Positions 37,269 through 45,651 of a DNA stretch of 64,000 bases are shown one piece after another; within the stretch, counting starts at the first letter, position 1; every line of letters begins with the position of its first letter. Below the pieces are notes generated by a model. The model worked only from the letters and a program-made list of their open reading frames with translations, ran no database searches and was not told where the DNA came from. This DNA is from Paludibacter sp. Lineage in GTDB: Bacteria; Bacteroidota; Bacteroidia; Bacteroidales; Paludibacteraceae. The stretch lies in NCBI GenBank assembly GCA_023666945.1, contig JAMPAY010000002.1, positions 124,001-188,000 of the forward strand, given 5' to 3'. The position numbers were made by a program, and so were the translations under genes.

Positions 37269-37988
37269 TTATTTCATTCTTCGAATGGCAAACAGACAGA
37301 ATAGTACACTTACGGACAAGAACCAGACAACATCGCGTAGGTCGATTACGCCGCGCGAGATAGACCGGTAGTGTTCGTTCAGTCCGCACCATTGCAAACA
37401 GTTGGCGATGTGTCCATTGTTGAAAAGTGTGCTGAGCAAGTCGAAGCCGTAGAAGATGAGGAAACAACAGGTGAGACCAACGATGAATGCGATTATTTGA
37501 CTGCGTGTGATTGCGGATGCCCAACACCCGATGGCGCAGAAAGCCGCTGAGAGAAACAAGAGTCCGATAAACGAACCGAAGAACGCTCCCGCATCGATAT
37601 TACCGATAGGGTCGGCTAAGCGATATACCAATAGATAGTGTATCAGGCAGGGGAGTTGCGCCAAGAACACCACAGTCCATGCCGCCAAGTATTTCTCCGT
37701 TACGATACGTCCGACGCTTATCGGTTTTGTGCGTAAGAGATTCCAAGTGCCGTTTTGTTTTTCTTCGGCAAATAGACGCATCGTAATAGCGGGGCAAAGC
37801 AACATAAAGAGCCAGGGGCTGAGTCGGAAAAGTCCGTCGGCTTGTGCATAGCCCGAATCGGGGATATTATATTCTCCCGGTATGACCCACAAGAACAGAC
37901 TTACGGCAAGCAGGTACAAGCCTATAACGATGTAGCCGGTAGGAGTGGCGAAATAGTAGCGCAGTTCTTTTTTGTAGATGGCAAGCAT
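37269..37988 (-). CDS. gldF: ABC transporter permease, GldF-like
   Basis: 239-residue, six-helix permease. MLAIYKKELRYYFATPTGYI, the long periplasmic loop and the SPWLFMLLCPAITMRLFAEEKQNGTWNLLRTKPIS segment (here shown by its core TMRLFAEEKQNGT) match GldF of the GldAFG transporter tied to gliding motility in Bacteroidota; many non-gliding Bacteroidales keep it. No gldG or gldA is next to it; the gene behind is a phosphoesterase. ATG at 37988 gives the conserved N-terminus; the promoter candidate is at 38063. Confidence 0.85.
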   Translation of the reverse strand: MLAIYKKELRYYFATPTGYIVIGLYLLAVSLFLWVIPGEYNIPDSGYAQADGLFRLSPWLFMLLCPAITMRLFAEEKQNGTWNLLRTKPISVGRIVTEKYLAAWTVVFLAQLPCLIHYLLVYRLADPIGNIDAGAFFGSFIGLLFLSAAFCAIGCWASAITRSQIIAFIVGLTCCFLIFYGFDLLSTLFNNGHIANCLQWCGLNEHYRSISRGVIDLRDVVWFLSVSVLFCLFAIRRMK

Positions 37989-38062
37989 TGCGTTTCCCCG
38001 AAGGTATTGAGTTGTTGATATATTGTTTGTGTGGTGTCGCCACTCTCCTTGGTGTTGACTCC

Positions 38063-38094
38063 GCAAAGGTACGCTTTTTCGCTGATATATAAAA
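38063..38094 (-). promoter_or_regulatory. Promoter for gldF and the phosphoesterase gene
   Basis: Minus strand TACCTTTGC (38063-38071). The -33 region reads CTTTTA, a weaker match than elsewhere. Leader about 70 nt. Confidence 0.55.
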
Positions 38095-38133
38095 GCGGAA
38101 ATACGGGTACTGTTCTTCTATTCTGCTTCGTTG

Positions 38134-39390
38134 TCAGTCTTTCCAAAAGCCTATCAACCGAAATCTGCCCCATTCGTCGGCACGATAGGCGTCCAACGAC
38201 ATGCGCGGTACACCTACATTCATCGTGTCGGGTACGTGATGTGTGGCTATTATCTTGCTATAGTTATTTTCATCATGTTCCTTTGTATCTGTGAATACGT
38301 CTTCTCCCAGTACAGGCGGAAGGTCGGATAGGAGACGCATCCTGCACAAACTGCTGCAGCCAGCAAAGGCTTTGTTGCCAATTTTGCATACACTCTCGGC
38401 TATCACCACACTCATCAATCCATAGCAATCTGCAAATGCCCCTGCTTCTATACTAATAACACCTTCGGGTATTACTATACTCCTCAGTTTTTTGCACCCA
38501 TAGAACGCATATTGTCCGATACTTGTTACACTATCGGGTATGACGATATTGGTGAGTTTGCTGCAACCAGAGAACGTCCATTCTCCGATACTTGTCACGC
38601 TATCGGGTATGACGATATTGGTGAGTTTGCTGCAATGAGCGAACGCCGCCTGTCCGATATTTGTTACACTCTCGGGTATGACAGTATTTTTACATCCGGC
38701 AATCAAGGTATTCGATGCTGTTTCTATTATAGCATTGCAGTTATCACGACTATCATATATTGTGTTTCCTGCATCAACGACGATGTTAGTGAGTCCGCTA
38801 CAACCATAGAACGCCTGTTCTTCGATACTTGTTACGCTATCGGGTATGACAATGTTAGTGAGTCCGCTGCAATCAGCGAACGCCTGTTCTCCGATACTTG
38901 TTACGCTATCGGGTATGACAATGTTAGTGAGTCCGCTGCAATCAGCGAACGCCTGTTCTCCGATACTTGTTACACTCTCGGGTATGACGATATTGGTGAG
39001 TTCGCTGCAATCAGCGAACGCCTGTTCTCCGATACTTGTTACACTCTCGGGTATGACGATATTGGTGAGTTCGCTGCAATAAGCGAACGCCCCTTCTCCG
39101 ATACTTGTTACACTCTCGGGTATGACAATGTTGGTGAGTCCGCTGCAACGAGCGAACGCATAATTTCCGATACTTGTTACACTCTCGGGTATGACAATGT
39201 TGGTGAGTCCGCTGCAACCATCGAATGCACTGTATCCGATACTTGTTACGCTATAGGATATTCCTTTATAGTTTACAACATTCGGTATTATAATATCCCC
39301 CTTATAGGTTGATAATAAATATCTTGTTACTGTAGCAGTGTTGTTTATCGCATCCAACTCATAATACAAACCGTCTATCAGAACCGCCAT
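38134..39390 (-). CDS. BspA-like leucine-rich repeat protein
   Basis: 418 residues built of about 13 repeats of 23 residues of the Treponema pallidum/BspA LRR_5 type, consensus NIVIPESVTSIGEQAFADCSGLT. A gap of one irregular repeat (DAGNTIYDSRDNCNAI) breaks the array near the middle. The protein starts MAVLIDGLYYEL with no signal peptide or membrane segment, which is unusual for a group often found on the surface. The C-terminal ~60 residues are unique (PPVLGEDVF ... EWGRFRLIGFWKD) and do not look like a T9SS tail. BspA relatives bind host proteins; that role is not supported here beyond the repeat. Own promoter at 39455-39486. Confidence 0.88.
   Translation of the reverse strand: MAVLIDGLYYELDAINNTATVTRYLLSTYKGDIIIPNVVNYKGISYSVTSIGYSAFDGCSGLTNIVIPESVTSIGNYAFARCSGLTNIVIPESVTSIGEGAFAYCSELTNIVIPESVTSIGEQAFADCSELTNIVIPESVTSIGEQAFADCSGLTNIVIPDSVTSIGEQAFADCSGLTNIVIPDSVTSIEEQAFYGCSGLTNIVVDAGNTIYDSRDNCNAIIETASNTLIAGCKNTVIPESVTNIGQAAFAHCSKLTNIVIPDSVTSIGEWTFSGCSKLTNIVIPDSVTSIGQYAFYGCKKLRSIVIPEGVISIEAGAFADCYGLMSVVIAESVCKIGNKAFAGCSSLCRMRLLSDLPPVLGEDVFTDTKEHDENNYSKIIATHHVPDTMNVGVPRMSLDAYRADEWGRFRLIGFWKD
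38812..39225 (-). repeat. 69-bp tandem repeats inside the BspA-like gene
   Basis: Six consecutive 69-bp units (starting 38812, 38881, 38950, 39019, 39088, 39157) encode 23-residue LRRs. Units at 38950 and 39019 differ at one base, and those at 38812 and 38881 also at one, pointing to recent duplication. Confidence 0.88.
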
Positions 39391-39454
39391 ACTATCTTAA
39401 TTTTGATGGATATGCCTACTCATTTTGTTATAGGGCTTTTGGGCTTACTCCCAT

Positions 39455-39486
39455 GCAAAAGTACAATAAAATACATAGATACGCAA
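39455..39486 (-). promoter_or_regulatory. Promoter for the BspA-like gene
   Basis: Minus strand: TTG (39484-39486), 20 bp, TACTTTTGC (39455-39463). Leader about 60 nt. Confidence 0.7.
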
Positions 39487-39550
39487 GCAGGCAGGTGTCT
39501 TTTTGCAAATGTGCGGGTGGTTGTTATGGGGGGATGGGACAAGTGGTGGA

Positions 39551-39607
39551 TTTTGACAAAATGAAAGGTCGATGAAGTGTCGTTGATGTCTCGTTACGGT
39601 CTCGTAA
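39551..39607 (-). repeat. Dispersed element, copy 2: three 11-bp units plus conserved tail
   Basis: On the minus strand: TTACGAGACCG, TAACGAGACAT, CAACGACACTT (39575-39607), then CATCGACCTTTCATTTTGTC and AAAA. Same order and tail as copy 1 at 30747-30813. It lies about 160 bp upstream of the BspA-like start. The remaining 39391-39834 gap holds the two divergent promoters only. Confidence 0.8.
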
Positions 39608-39743
39608 CGCTCGGCTGATACAAGTTGTAAACTTAAATTGTGATATTTATAGAAAGATAATAGTGTTTTGTGCTGTTTTGTAACCTAAGTGTAAGTTGTC
39701 AGGAATGTCTGAAGATATGGTTTTGCTTGTCAGAGAGGGGTGG

Positions 39744-39775
39744 TTGTGGGTGTGGGAAAAAAGTTGTACCTTTGC
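39744..39775 (+). promoter_or_regulatory. Promoter for the DEAD-box helicase gene
   Basis: TTG (39744-39746), 20 bp, TACCTTTGC (39767-39775). Leader about 55 nt. Confidence 0.75.
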
Positions 39776-39834
39776 AATCTCTCCGTGCTGAGGGCATGTT
39801 GCCCGCTTTCCGGTTTGATTTTATATATTTATCT

Positions 39835-41646
39835 ATGACTTTTCAAGACCTCGGCTTATGCGACGCTCTTCAGCGCGCGACCGACACTCTCGGCTTTGAA
39901 GAACCTACTCCGGTTCAGTCAGCCGCCATTCCTTTTATGCTCCACGAGGAGCGCGACCTTGTAGCCCTTGCCCAAACAGGCACCGGTAAGACAGCGGCAT
40001 TCGGTTTGCCGATATTGCAACATATTGCTACATTGGAAGATAATACAGATTCGTTGACGCGTGCTTTGGTGCTATCGCCAACGCGCGAACTATGTATGCA
40101 GATAGCCAAAGACTTGCGCAATTATGCGCAATATATGCCTCAGGTGCGAATAGTGGCGGTGTATGGCGGCGAAGATATTCGCAAGCAGTTGATGCAACTG
40201 GACCATACTCCTCAGATTATAGTGGCAACTCCGGGCAGGTTGATTGATTTGTTGCGTCGTGGCAAGGTATCGCTTGAAAATATTCATCATTTGGTGTTGG
40301 ATGAGGCGGATGAGATGCTCAATATGGGTTTTCAGGAGGATATAGAGACGATATTGGAGCGTACTCCTGCCGATCGTCGGACGATGTTGTTTTCGGCGAC
40401 GATGCCTGCGGATATTGCCCGCATTGCCAAAAAATATATGCACGATGCGCACGAGATACAGATAGGCGAGCGCAATGCCGGTACGGAAAATGTGGAGCAT
40501 ATTTATTATGTATGCCGTGCTCAGGAGCGTTATTTGGTGCTGAAACGTATTGTCGATTTGAATCCGGATATATATGCGATTGTATTTTGTCGTACGAAAG
40601 CAGAGACGCAAGAGATAGCAGAGAAGTTGATAAAAGACGGTTATAGTGCCGATGCGTTACATGGTGATTTGACACAGGCCGCCCGCGATGGTGTGATGCA
40701 GCGTTTTCGCTTGCATGGTGTTCAGATATTGGTGGCTACGGATGTGGCTGCCCGCGGTTTGGATGTGCATAATCTTACGCATGTTATCAACTATCAATTG
40801 CCCGACGACCCGGAGGTGTACACGCACCGTTCGGGGCGTACGGGACGAGCCAATGCAAAGGGCATATCTGTAAGTATCGTACACCAACGTGAAACACGTC
40901 GTATTCAGAACTTAGAGCGTATGCTGAAGCGTGAGTTCAAGCGGACGCAGATACCTTCGGGCATGGAGGTGTGCAAGCGTCAGTTGTTTCATCAGGTAAG
41001 CAAATTGCAGACAGTTGATGTGAGTTTGTTGGAAGAGGACACCGAACTGTTGCGCGATGGAGTGGGCGAGGTGATGAAGATGTTGGATTATCTGAGCAAA
41101 GAGGATATATTAAAGCGTTTTGTGGCGTTGGAGTTCAATCGTTTTCTTACTTACTATAAGGATGCCAAAGATTTGAATGTAGAGCAGCCGAAGGCTCGTG
41201 GCGAGCGTCAAGGCAGCAGACGCGAAAACTTGGAGAAAGCGCAGAAACGCGGTGGCAGGAAAGTGCGACTGAAAATAAATGTAGGGCGCAATGACGGTAT
41301 GAATCCGAAACGCTTTTTGGGTTTGATTAACGATGTGACGCACGACCGCACGATTGCCATTGGTGATATTGAGATAACGGGCAATTATACATTCTTTGAT
41401 GTGTATGCCGATCAGCAGCAAAAGGTGGAGAGGGCTTTCTCGGTATACGAAGATTTGTTTGTGCAAGAAGCCAAAGGCAAGCGTGCTCAAGGTAGTGCAG
41501 ATGCGGTTTCGGAACGTCCTCGTTTTGGAGGGGATAAATCGAGGGGAAGAGGCAAGAAAGAGGTGGGTTCTTCTCATCGTGGTGAAGGCAAGTCGTCGAA
41601 CAAAAACAATGCCTCCGACAAGCCTTGGCGTCAGCGTCGTCGTTAG
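39835..41646 (+). CDS. DEAD-box RNA helicase (DeaD/CsdA-like)
   Basis: 603-residue ATP-dependent RNA helicase. Motifs: Q-motif region FEEPTPVQ, AQTGTGKT (I), PTRELCMQ (Ia), VLDEADEML (II), SATMP (III), ATDVAARGLD (V), HRSGRTGRA (VI). After the core comes a DbpA-type RNA-binding domain (VRLKINVGRNDGMNPKRFL ... IEITGNYTFFDV) and a Lys/Arg/Gly/Ser-rich tail of about 50 residues. Such proteins help ribosome assembly and cold adaptation. ATG at 39835 is chosen because it starts the conserved MTFQDLGL and follows the promoter; earlier ATGs precede the promoter. Confidence 0.95.
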   Translation: MTFQDLGLCDALQRATDTLGFEEPTPVQSAAIPFMLHEERDLVALAQTGTGKTAAFGLPILQHIATLEDNTDSLTRALVLSPTRELCMQIAKDLRNYAQYMPQVRIVAVYGGEDIRKQLMQLDHTPQIIVATPGRLIDLLRRGKVSLENIHHLVLDEADEMLNMGFQEDIETILERTPADRRTMLFSATMPADIARIAKKYMHDAHEIQIGERNAGTENVEHIYYVCRAQERYLVLKRIVDLNPDIYAIVFCRTKAETQEIAEKLIKDGYSADALHGDLTQAARDGVMQRFRLHGVQILVATDVAARGLDVHNLTHVINYQLPDDPEVYTHRSGRTGRANAKGISVSIVHQRETRRIQNLERMLKREFKRTQIPSGMEVCKRQLFHQVSKLQTVDVSLLEEDTELLRDGVGEVMKMLDYLSKEDILKRFVALEFNRFLTYYKDAKDLNVEQPKARGERQGSRRENLEKAQKRGGRKVRLKINVGRNDGMNPKRFLGLINDVTHDRTIAIGDIEITGNYTFFDVYADQQQKVERAFSVYEDLFVQEAKGKRAQGSADAVSERPRFGGDKSRGRGKKEVGSSHRGEGKSSNKNNASDKPWRQRRR

Positions 41647-41664
41647 TAGGCTATGGTGATATGA

Positions 41665-41703
41665 AAAAAGGGCGGTACTGTGCTAATCAGTACCGCCCTT
41701 TTT
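41665..41703. terminator. Bidirectional terminator between helicase and MFS genes
   Basis: Perfect 16-bp arms (41665-41680, 41688-41703), A-run on one side and T-run on the other, between convergent stops at 41646 and 41723. Confidence 0.92.
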
Positions 41704-41722
41704 GTTGTTTGCTATGGTGTTA

Positions 41723-43006
41723 TTATTTTGTTTGTACGGGTGTTTTGGGGAAGATGATCCAGAATGCGACAGCCACCACCAGTGCAAAGGCAGCGAAGAT
41801 GTACCATGCATGTTGCCATCCTGCCCATGTAGCCATAGCCCCTGCTTCGGTAACTTTTTCAGCGAAGACGCACCTATTGACAATGTATTGTGCGGATAGT
41901 GTACCTATGGTAGCCCCGAATCCGTTGGTCATCATAACAAAGAGTCCTTGTGCAGATGAGCGCAGGTTTTTATCGGCTTCCTGATCGACATAAAGCGACC
42001 CTGAGATGTTGAAGAAATCGAATGCAAAGCCGTAAACGATGCAACTGAGAACAAAAAGCAGTACGTAGGGGAATGAGGGGTTGCCCAATCCGAACAATCC
42101 GAATCGCAATACCCAAGCAAACATGGCCATGAGCATTACCGATTTGATACCGAAACGTTTCAAGAAGAAAGGTATGAAGAGAATACATACGGCTTCGCAG
42201 ATTTGCGAGATAGATATAAGCAGGTTGGGGTGTGCTACGGCAAAGGTGTCGGCAAAATCCGGGATGTTCTTGAAACTGTCGAGGAATGGGTTGGCATAGC
42301 CGTTGGTTACTTGCAAGCACATGCCGAGTAGCATGGAGAAGATGAAGAATACCGCCATCTTTTTCTGTTTGAAGAGCGAGAATGCCTCCAGCCCCATAGC
42401 TTCCAACCAGGATTGTTCTTTCTCGGGTTTGCCTTTTACGGGGCATGCCGGCAGACTGAGTGCATAGGCAGCCAAGAGTATGCTAAGTGCTCCGCTTACA
42501 ACGTATTGCCAAGCGGTACTTTGCAGTCCTCCCAAGTCGACCAACCACATAGTGACGATGAATCCGACAGTACCGAGAACGCGAATGGGGGGGAAGTCTT
42601 TGACGGTATCTAAATGTGCTTTGTCGAGTGCGTTATATGCCACCGAATTGCTCAAGGCGAGTGTTGGCATGAAGAAAGCAACGGACAAAGTGTAGAGGCA
42701 GAAGAGTGGGGTGAAGAGGACTGCATCGGCGGCTATGTATCCGTATGCTCCTGCTCCAATCATGAATATGCCCGCCAAGGCATGGCATAAACTGAGCAAC
42801 TTTTGTGCCGGTACCCAGCGGTCGGCAACAATGCCCATAAGTGCGGGCATAAAGAGACTGACAATACCTTGTATGGAATAGAACCACCCGATGTTGGTTC
42901 CCATACCGTGATTTGCCAAATAATTGCCCATGGATGTTAAGTAGGCTCCCCAAACGGCAAATTCGAGGAAGTTCATGACCATGAGTCTGAGTTTCATGTT
43001 TTTCAT
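41723..43006 (-). CDS. MFS transporter, nucleoside:H+ symporter (NupG) type
   Basis: 427-residue, twelve-helix transporter. The N-terminus (MKLRLMVMNFLEFAVWGAYLTSMGNYL) and the AQGLFVMMTNGFGATIG segment match the nucleoside-proton symporter family of the major facilitator superfamily. Nucleoside transport is inferred from that match; sugar alcohol relatives exist. It starts 52 bp after the prfC stop, so may be read from the prfC promoter; the terminator at 41665-41703 ends it. Confidence 0.88.
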   Translation of the reverse strand: MKNMKLRLMVMNFLEFAVWGAYLTSMGNYLANHGMGTNIGWFYSIQGIVSLFMPALMGIVADRWVPAQKLLSLCHALAGIFMIGAGAYGYIAADAVLFTPLFCLYTLSVAFFMPTLALSNSVAYNALDKAHLDTVKDFPPIRVLGTVGFIVTMWLVDLGGLQSTAWQYVVSGALSILLAAYALSLPACPVKGKPEKEQSWLEAMGLEAFSLFKQKKMAVFFIFSMLLGMCLQVTNGYANPFLDSFKNIPDFADTFAVAHPNLLISISQICEAVCILFIPFFLKRFGIKSVMLMAMFAWVLRFGLFGLGNPSFPYVLLFVLSCIVYGFAFDFFNISGSLYVDQEADKNLRSSAQGLFVMMTNGFGATIGTLSAQYIVNRCVFAEKVTEAGAMATWAGWQHAWYIFAAFALVVAVAFWIIFPKTPVQTK

Positions 43007-43058
43007 ACGATTATGTTGTTAATGATGATATGTTCGGTTACTCGTTGGTTGAAATTTG

Positions 43059-44636
43059 TCAGAACTCGCTTGTAAAGTGGAAACGGATGTGCGTGTAGTC
43101 TTGTTGTGCCATTTGCAGTACGTATCCGGAATCGGCGAGGAATACATCGCGTCCTTCTTTGTCGAATGCCATGTATTGTGCTTTTCGTTTTTTGAACATT
43201 TCCAATTCTGCGGCGTCATCGCTTTCGATCCAGCATGCTTTGTAGAGCGACAAGGGTTCCCAGCGGCACTTGGCTTGGTATTCGTGTTCGAGGCGATATT
43301 GTATAACTTCGAACTGCAGTTGTCCAACCGTACCGATGATTTTGCGCCCGGTTACTTGGTTGACAAACAACTGCGCGACACCCTCGTCCATGAGTTGGTT
43401 GATGCCTTTGTCCAATTGCTTCTGCTTCATGGGGTCGGCATTTTCGATATATTTGAACATTTCGGGTGAGAATGAGGGTAGGCCTTTGAAGTGCAGCGTT
43501 TCGCCGGCAGTAAGTGTATCTCCGATTTTGAAGTTTCCCGTATCGGGCAAACCTACTATATCTCCTGCGTATGCTTCGTCGACCGTTTCTTTCTTTTGTG
43601 CCATGAAGGCAGTAGGTGCAGAGAAGCGCATTTTTTGGTCGAGACGGATATGCCGATAGTAGACATTGCGCTCGAACTTGCCCGAACATATCTTTACGAA
43701 GGCGATGCAACTGCGGTGGTTGGGATCCATGTTGGCGTGTATTTTGAATACGAAGCCGGTGAATCCTTGTTCCATGGGGGAAACGGTGCGCTCTGCTGAT
43801 TCGATAGGTCGTGGTGAAGGGGCTATCTGTACAAAACATTCCAAGAGTTCTTTTACTCCGAAAGTATTGAGTGCCGAACCGAAGAATACGGGTGCCAAAT
43901 CGCCGGCGAGGTAGTCTTGTACGTCAAACGGAGAATAAACCCCGTCGATGAGTTCGAGGTCTTGCCTGAGTTTATCGGCGTCTTGTTCGCCAACAAGGTT
44001 GTCGATGGCGGTATCGTTGAGGTTGCTGAACTGAATGGATTCGGAGATGGTTTGTTTGTTGGGAGTGTAGAGGTCGAGTGTTTGTTGGAATATGTTGTAG
44101 ACTCCTTTGAAACGTTGCCCCATATTGATAGGCCATGAGAGCGGTCGTACATGAATTCCTAATTCTTGTTCCACTTCATCCAACAAATCGAACGGGTCTT
44201 TACCCTCGCGATCCATTTTGTTGACGAATACCATGACAGGTGTTTTGCGCATACGGCATACCTGCATCAAACGTCGGGTTTGTGTTTCCACGCCTTTGGC
44301 GGCATCGATAACAATGATAACCGAATCGACAGCCGTGAGCGTTCGGAATGTATCTTCGGCAAAATCTTGGTGACCTGGCGTATCGAGGATGTTGATTTTG
44401 TAGTTTTTATACTCAAACCCCATTACGGAAGTAGCAACAGATATACCGCGTTGTTTTTCGATTTCCATCCAGTCGGATGTAGCGGTCTTTTTGATTTTAT
44501 TGGACTTGACTGCTCCTGCCACATGTATGGCTCCACCAAATAGTAGCAGTTTTTCGGTTAGTGTGGTTTTACCTGCATCGGGGTGAGATATGATGGCAAA
44601 AGTTCTTCTGCGTAGAATTTCGTCTTGTAGTGTCAT
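43059..44636 (-). CDS. prfC: Peptide chain release factor 3
   Basis: 525-residue translational GTPase that recycles RF1 and RF2 after termination. G1 is [14 protein letters not shown]2 [13 protein letters not shown]3 DTPGHQDF, G4 NKMDRE. The RF3 C-terminal domains follow ([10 protein letters not shown]). Length is standard. Promoter at 44661-44692 leaves a leader of about 18 nt. Confidence 0.96.
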   Translation of the reverse strand: MTLQDEILRRRTFAIISHPDAGKTTLTEKLLLFGGAIHVAGAVKSNKIKKTATSDWMEIEKQRGISVATSVMGFEYKNYKINILDTPGHQDFAEDTFRTLTAVDSVIIVIDAAKGVETQTRRLMQVCRMRKTPVMVFVNKMDREGKDPFDLLDEVEQELGIHVRPLSWPINMGQRFKGVYNIFQQTLDLYTPNKQTISESIQFSNLNDTAIDNLVGEQDADKLRQDLELIDGVYSPFDVQDYLAGDLAPVFFGSALNTFGVKELLECFVQIAPSPRPIESAERTVSPMEQGFTGFVFKIHANMDPNHRSCIAFVKICSGKFERNVYYRHIRLDQKMRFSAPTAFMAQKKETVDEAYAGDIVGLPDTGNFKIGDTLTAGETLHFKGLPSFSPEMFKYIENADPMKQKQLDKGINQLMDEGVAQLFVNQVTGRKIIGTVGQLQFEVIQYRLEHEYQAKCRWEPLSLYKACWIESDDAAELEMFKKRKAQYMAFDKEGRDVFLADSGYVLQMAQQDYTHIRFHFTSEF

Positions 44637-44660
44637 AGTTTCCGTTATGCTCTTTTGGGC

Positions 44661-44692
44661 GCAAAGTTACTCATTTTTCACCTATCTTGCAA
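44661..44692 (-). promoter_or_regulatory. Promoter for prfC
   Basis: Minus strand: TTG (44690-44692), 20 bp, TAACTTTGC (44661-44669). Confidence 0.72.
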
Positions 44693-44819
44693 GAGGGGGG
44701 GGAACTGCTTCCCGGTGCCTACGATTGAATGTTGGAAGAAGTGCGTTCGTCTATTGCTCGGAAATTAGGTATAGAAAATATCAAACAGACTGCACCGATG
44801 AATAAGGAGAGTTAGGTTG

Positions 44820-45641
44820 TCAGGGTAGGGAGTTGATGAAGTCTTGTGTAAGTGTAAACGAGTCGCCGTACATGCTCCATTGCAGTGGCAGAGAGAGGGC
44901 GTAGCGACCTTGTTTGATCCACTTTTTCTGTGCGTCAATACGCGAGAGATCGGCATGTGCTTCTTCTTTTTTCATAATGCGGCTGCGCGCCTTTACGAAT
45001 GCAAGCAGATAAGTACGTTCGTTGCCTTTTTCAGAAGGGGGATTCTGTTTTTGCAGTGCAGCCATGCGTATGCCGTTGAAATTGTCTTCATCATCTCCCG
45101 GTCCGTGCATTACCATGGCATCGTAGTAGACAAATTGTCCTAAAGGACTGAGTCCGTCTTCTTGGGCAAATGCTATAGCAGGAAGCATATAGAGGCTGTC
45201 AATAATGTGGTTCTGTGCTTGCTGCATCAGCGGGTCGGTTGATGCTTTTTTCCATGCTGCTACAAATGGTGCGTCCAATCCCTCATGCGATGCAGTGCCA
45301 TTGACGGCACGCAAGGCCGGTAGATAAGATGCTAAAGGATTATCGTAGGGTTGTAGACGGCAGTAAAGTTCCACTACGTCCAACAAATCGTTGGTGGCAG
45401 ATGTAAACCCGATTAGGCCTGCAGTATAGCCGCGTCCGTCGCCGATGTCCTCAATATAACCGTATTGTTGGGTGTAGTCGAGCGTGGAGTTTTCGGCACT
45501 CGATACAATAGCAAAGGCGACCTTGCGAAGGTCGCCTACGGCAATATTGACATTCGGATCATACAATTCATACTCCTTTTGCAACGAACATGCCGTTGCA
45601 AGAAGGAGTATGAATAAACTATTAAGGCAAAGCCTTTTCAT
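44820..45641 (-). CDS. GH46 chitosanase, lipoprotein
   Basis: 273-residue lipoprotein (lipobox ATAC, Cys18) with a glycoside hydrolase family 46 domain that cleaves chitosan. The full GH46 signature is present: Glu50-Asn, then Tyr60, seven residues, Asp68-Gly-Arg-Gly-Tyr-Thr, then Ile77-Gly and Asp85. Glu50 and Asp68 sit 18 apart, exactly as the catalytic pair Glu22/Asp40 of the Streptomyces N174 enzyme. The C-terminal half (FVYYDAMVMHGPG, LLAFVKARSRIM) also fits. The gene starts only 10 bp after the pheT stop and is thus co-transcribed with it. GH46 is better known from Bacillus and Streptomyces; here it would act at the outer membrane or in the periplasm. Confidence 0.92.
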   Translation of the reverse strand: MKRLCLNSLFILLLATACSLQKEYELYDPNVNIAVGDLRKVAFAIVSSAENSTLDYTQQYGYIEDIGDGRGYTAGLIGFTSATNDLLDVVELYCRLQPYDNPLASYLPALRAVNGTASHEGLDAPFVAAWKKASTDPLMQQAQNHIIDSLYMLPAIAFAQEDGLSPLGQFVYYDAMVMHGPGDDEDNFNGIRMAALQKQNPPSEKGNERTYLLAFVKARSRIMKKEEAHADLSRIDAQKKWIKQGRYALSLPLQWSMYGDSFTLTQDFINSLP

Positions 45642-45651
45642 CTGCTAATTC

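Noticed and set aside
38812..39225. Regular 69-bp direct repeats considered as a CRISPR-like array
   Set aside because: No spacers of variable sequence; the units are back to back and in frame with an LRR protein, and no cas genes are near.
38512..39312. Long plus-strand open frame opposite the BspA-like gene
   Set aside because: It is the mirror of the 69-bp repeats; the repeat unit has no stop in that frame. The minus frame encodes a proper LRR protein with promoter.
44729..44815. 28-codon plus-strand frame (MLEEVRSSIARKLGIENI...) between prfC and the chitosanase gene
   Set aside because: Looks protein-like but too short, without promoter or recognisable family; may be a remnant.
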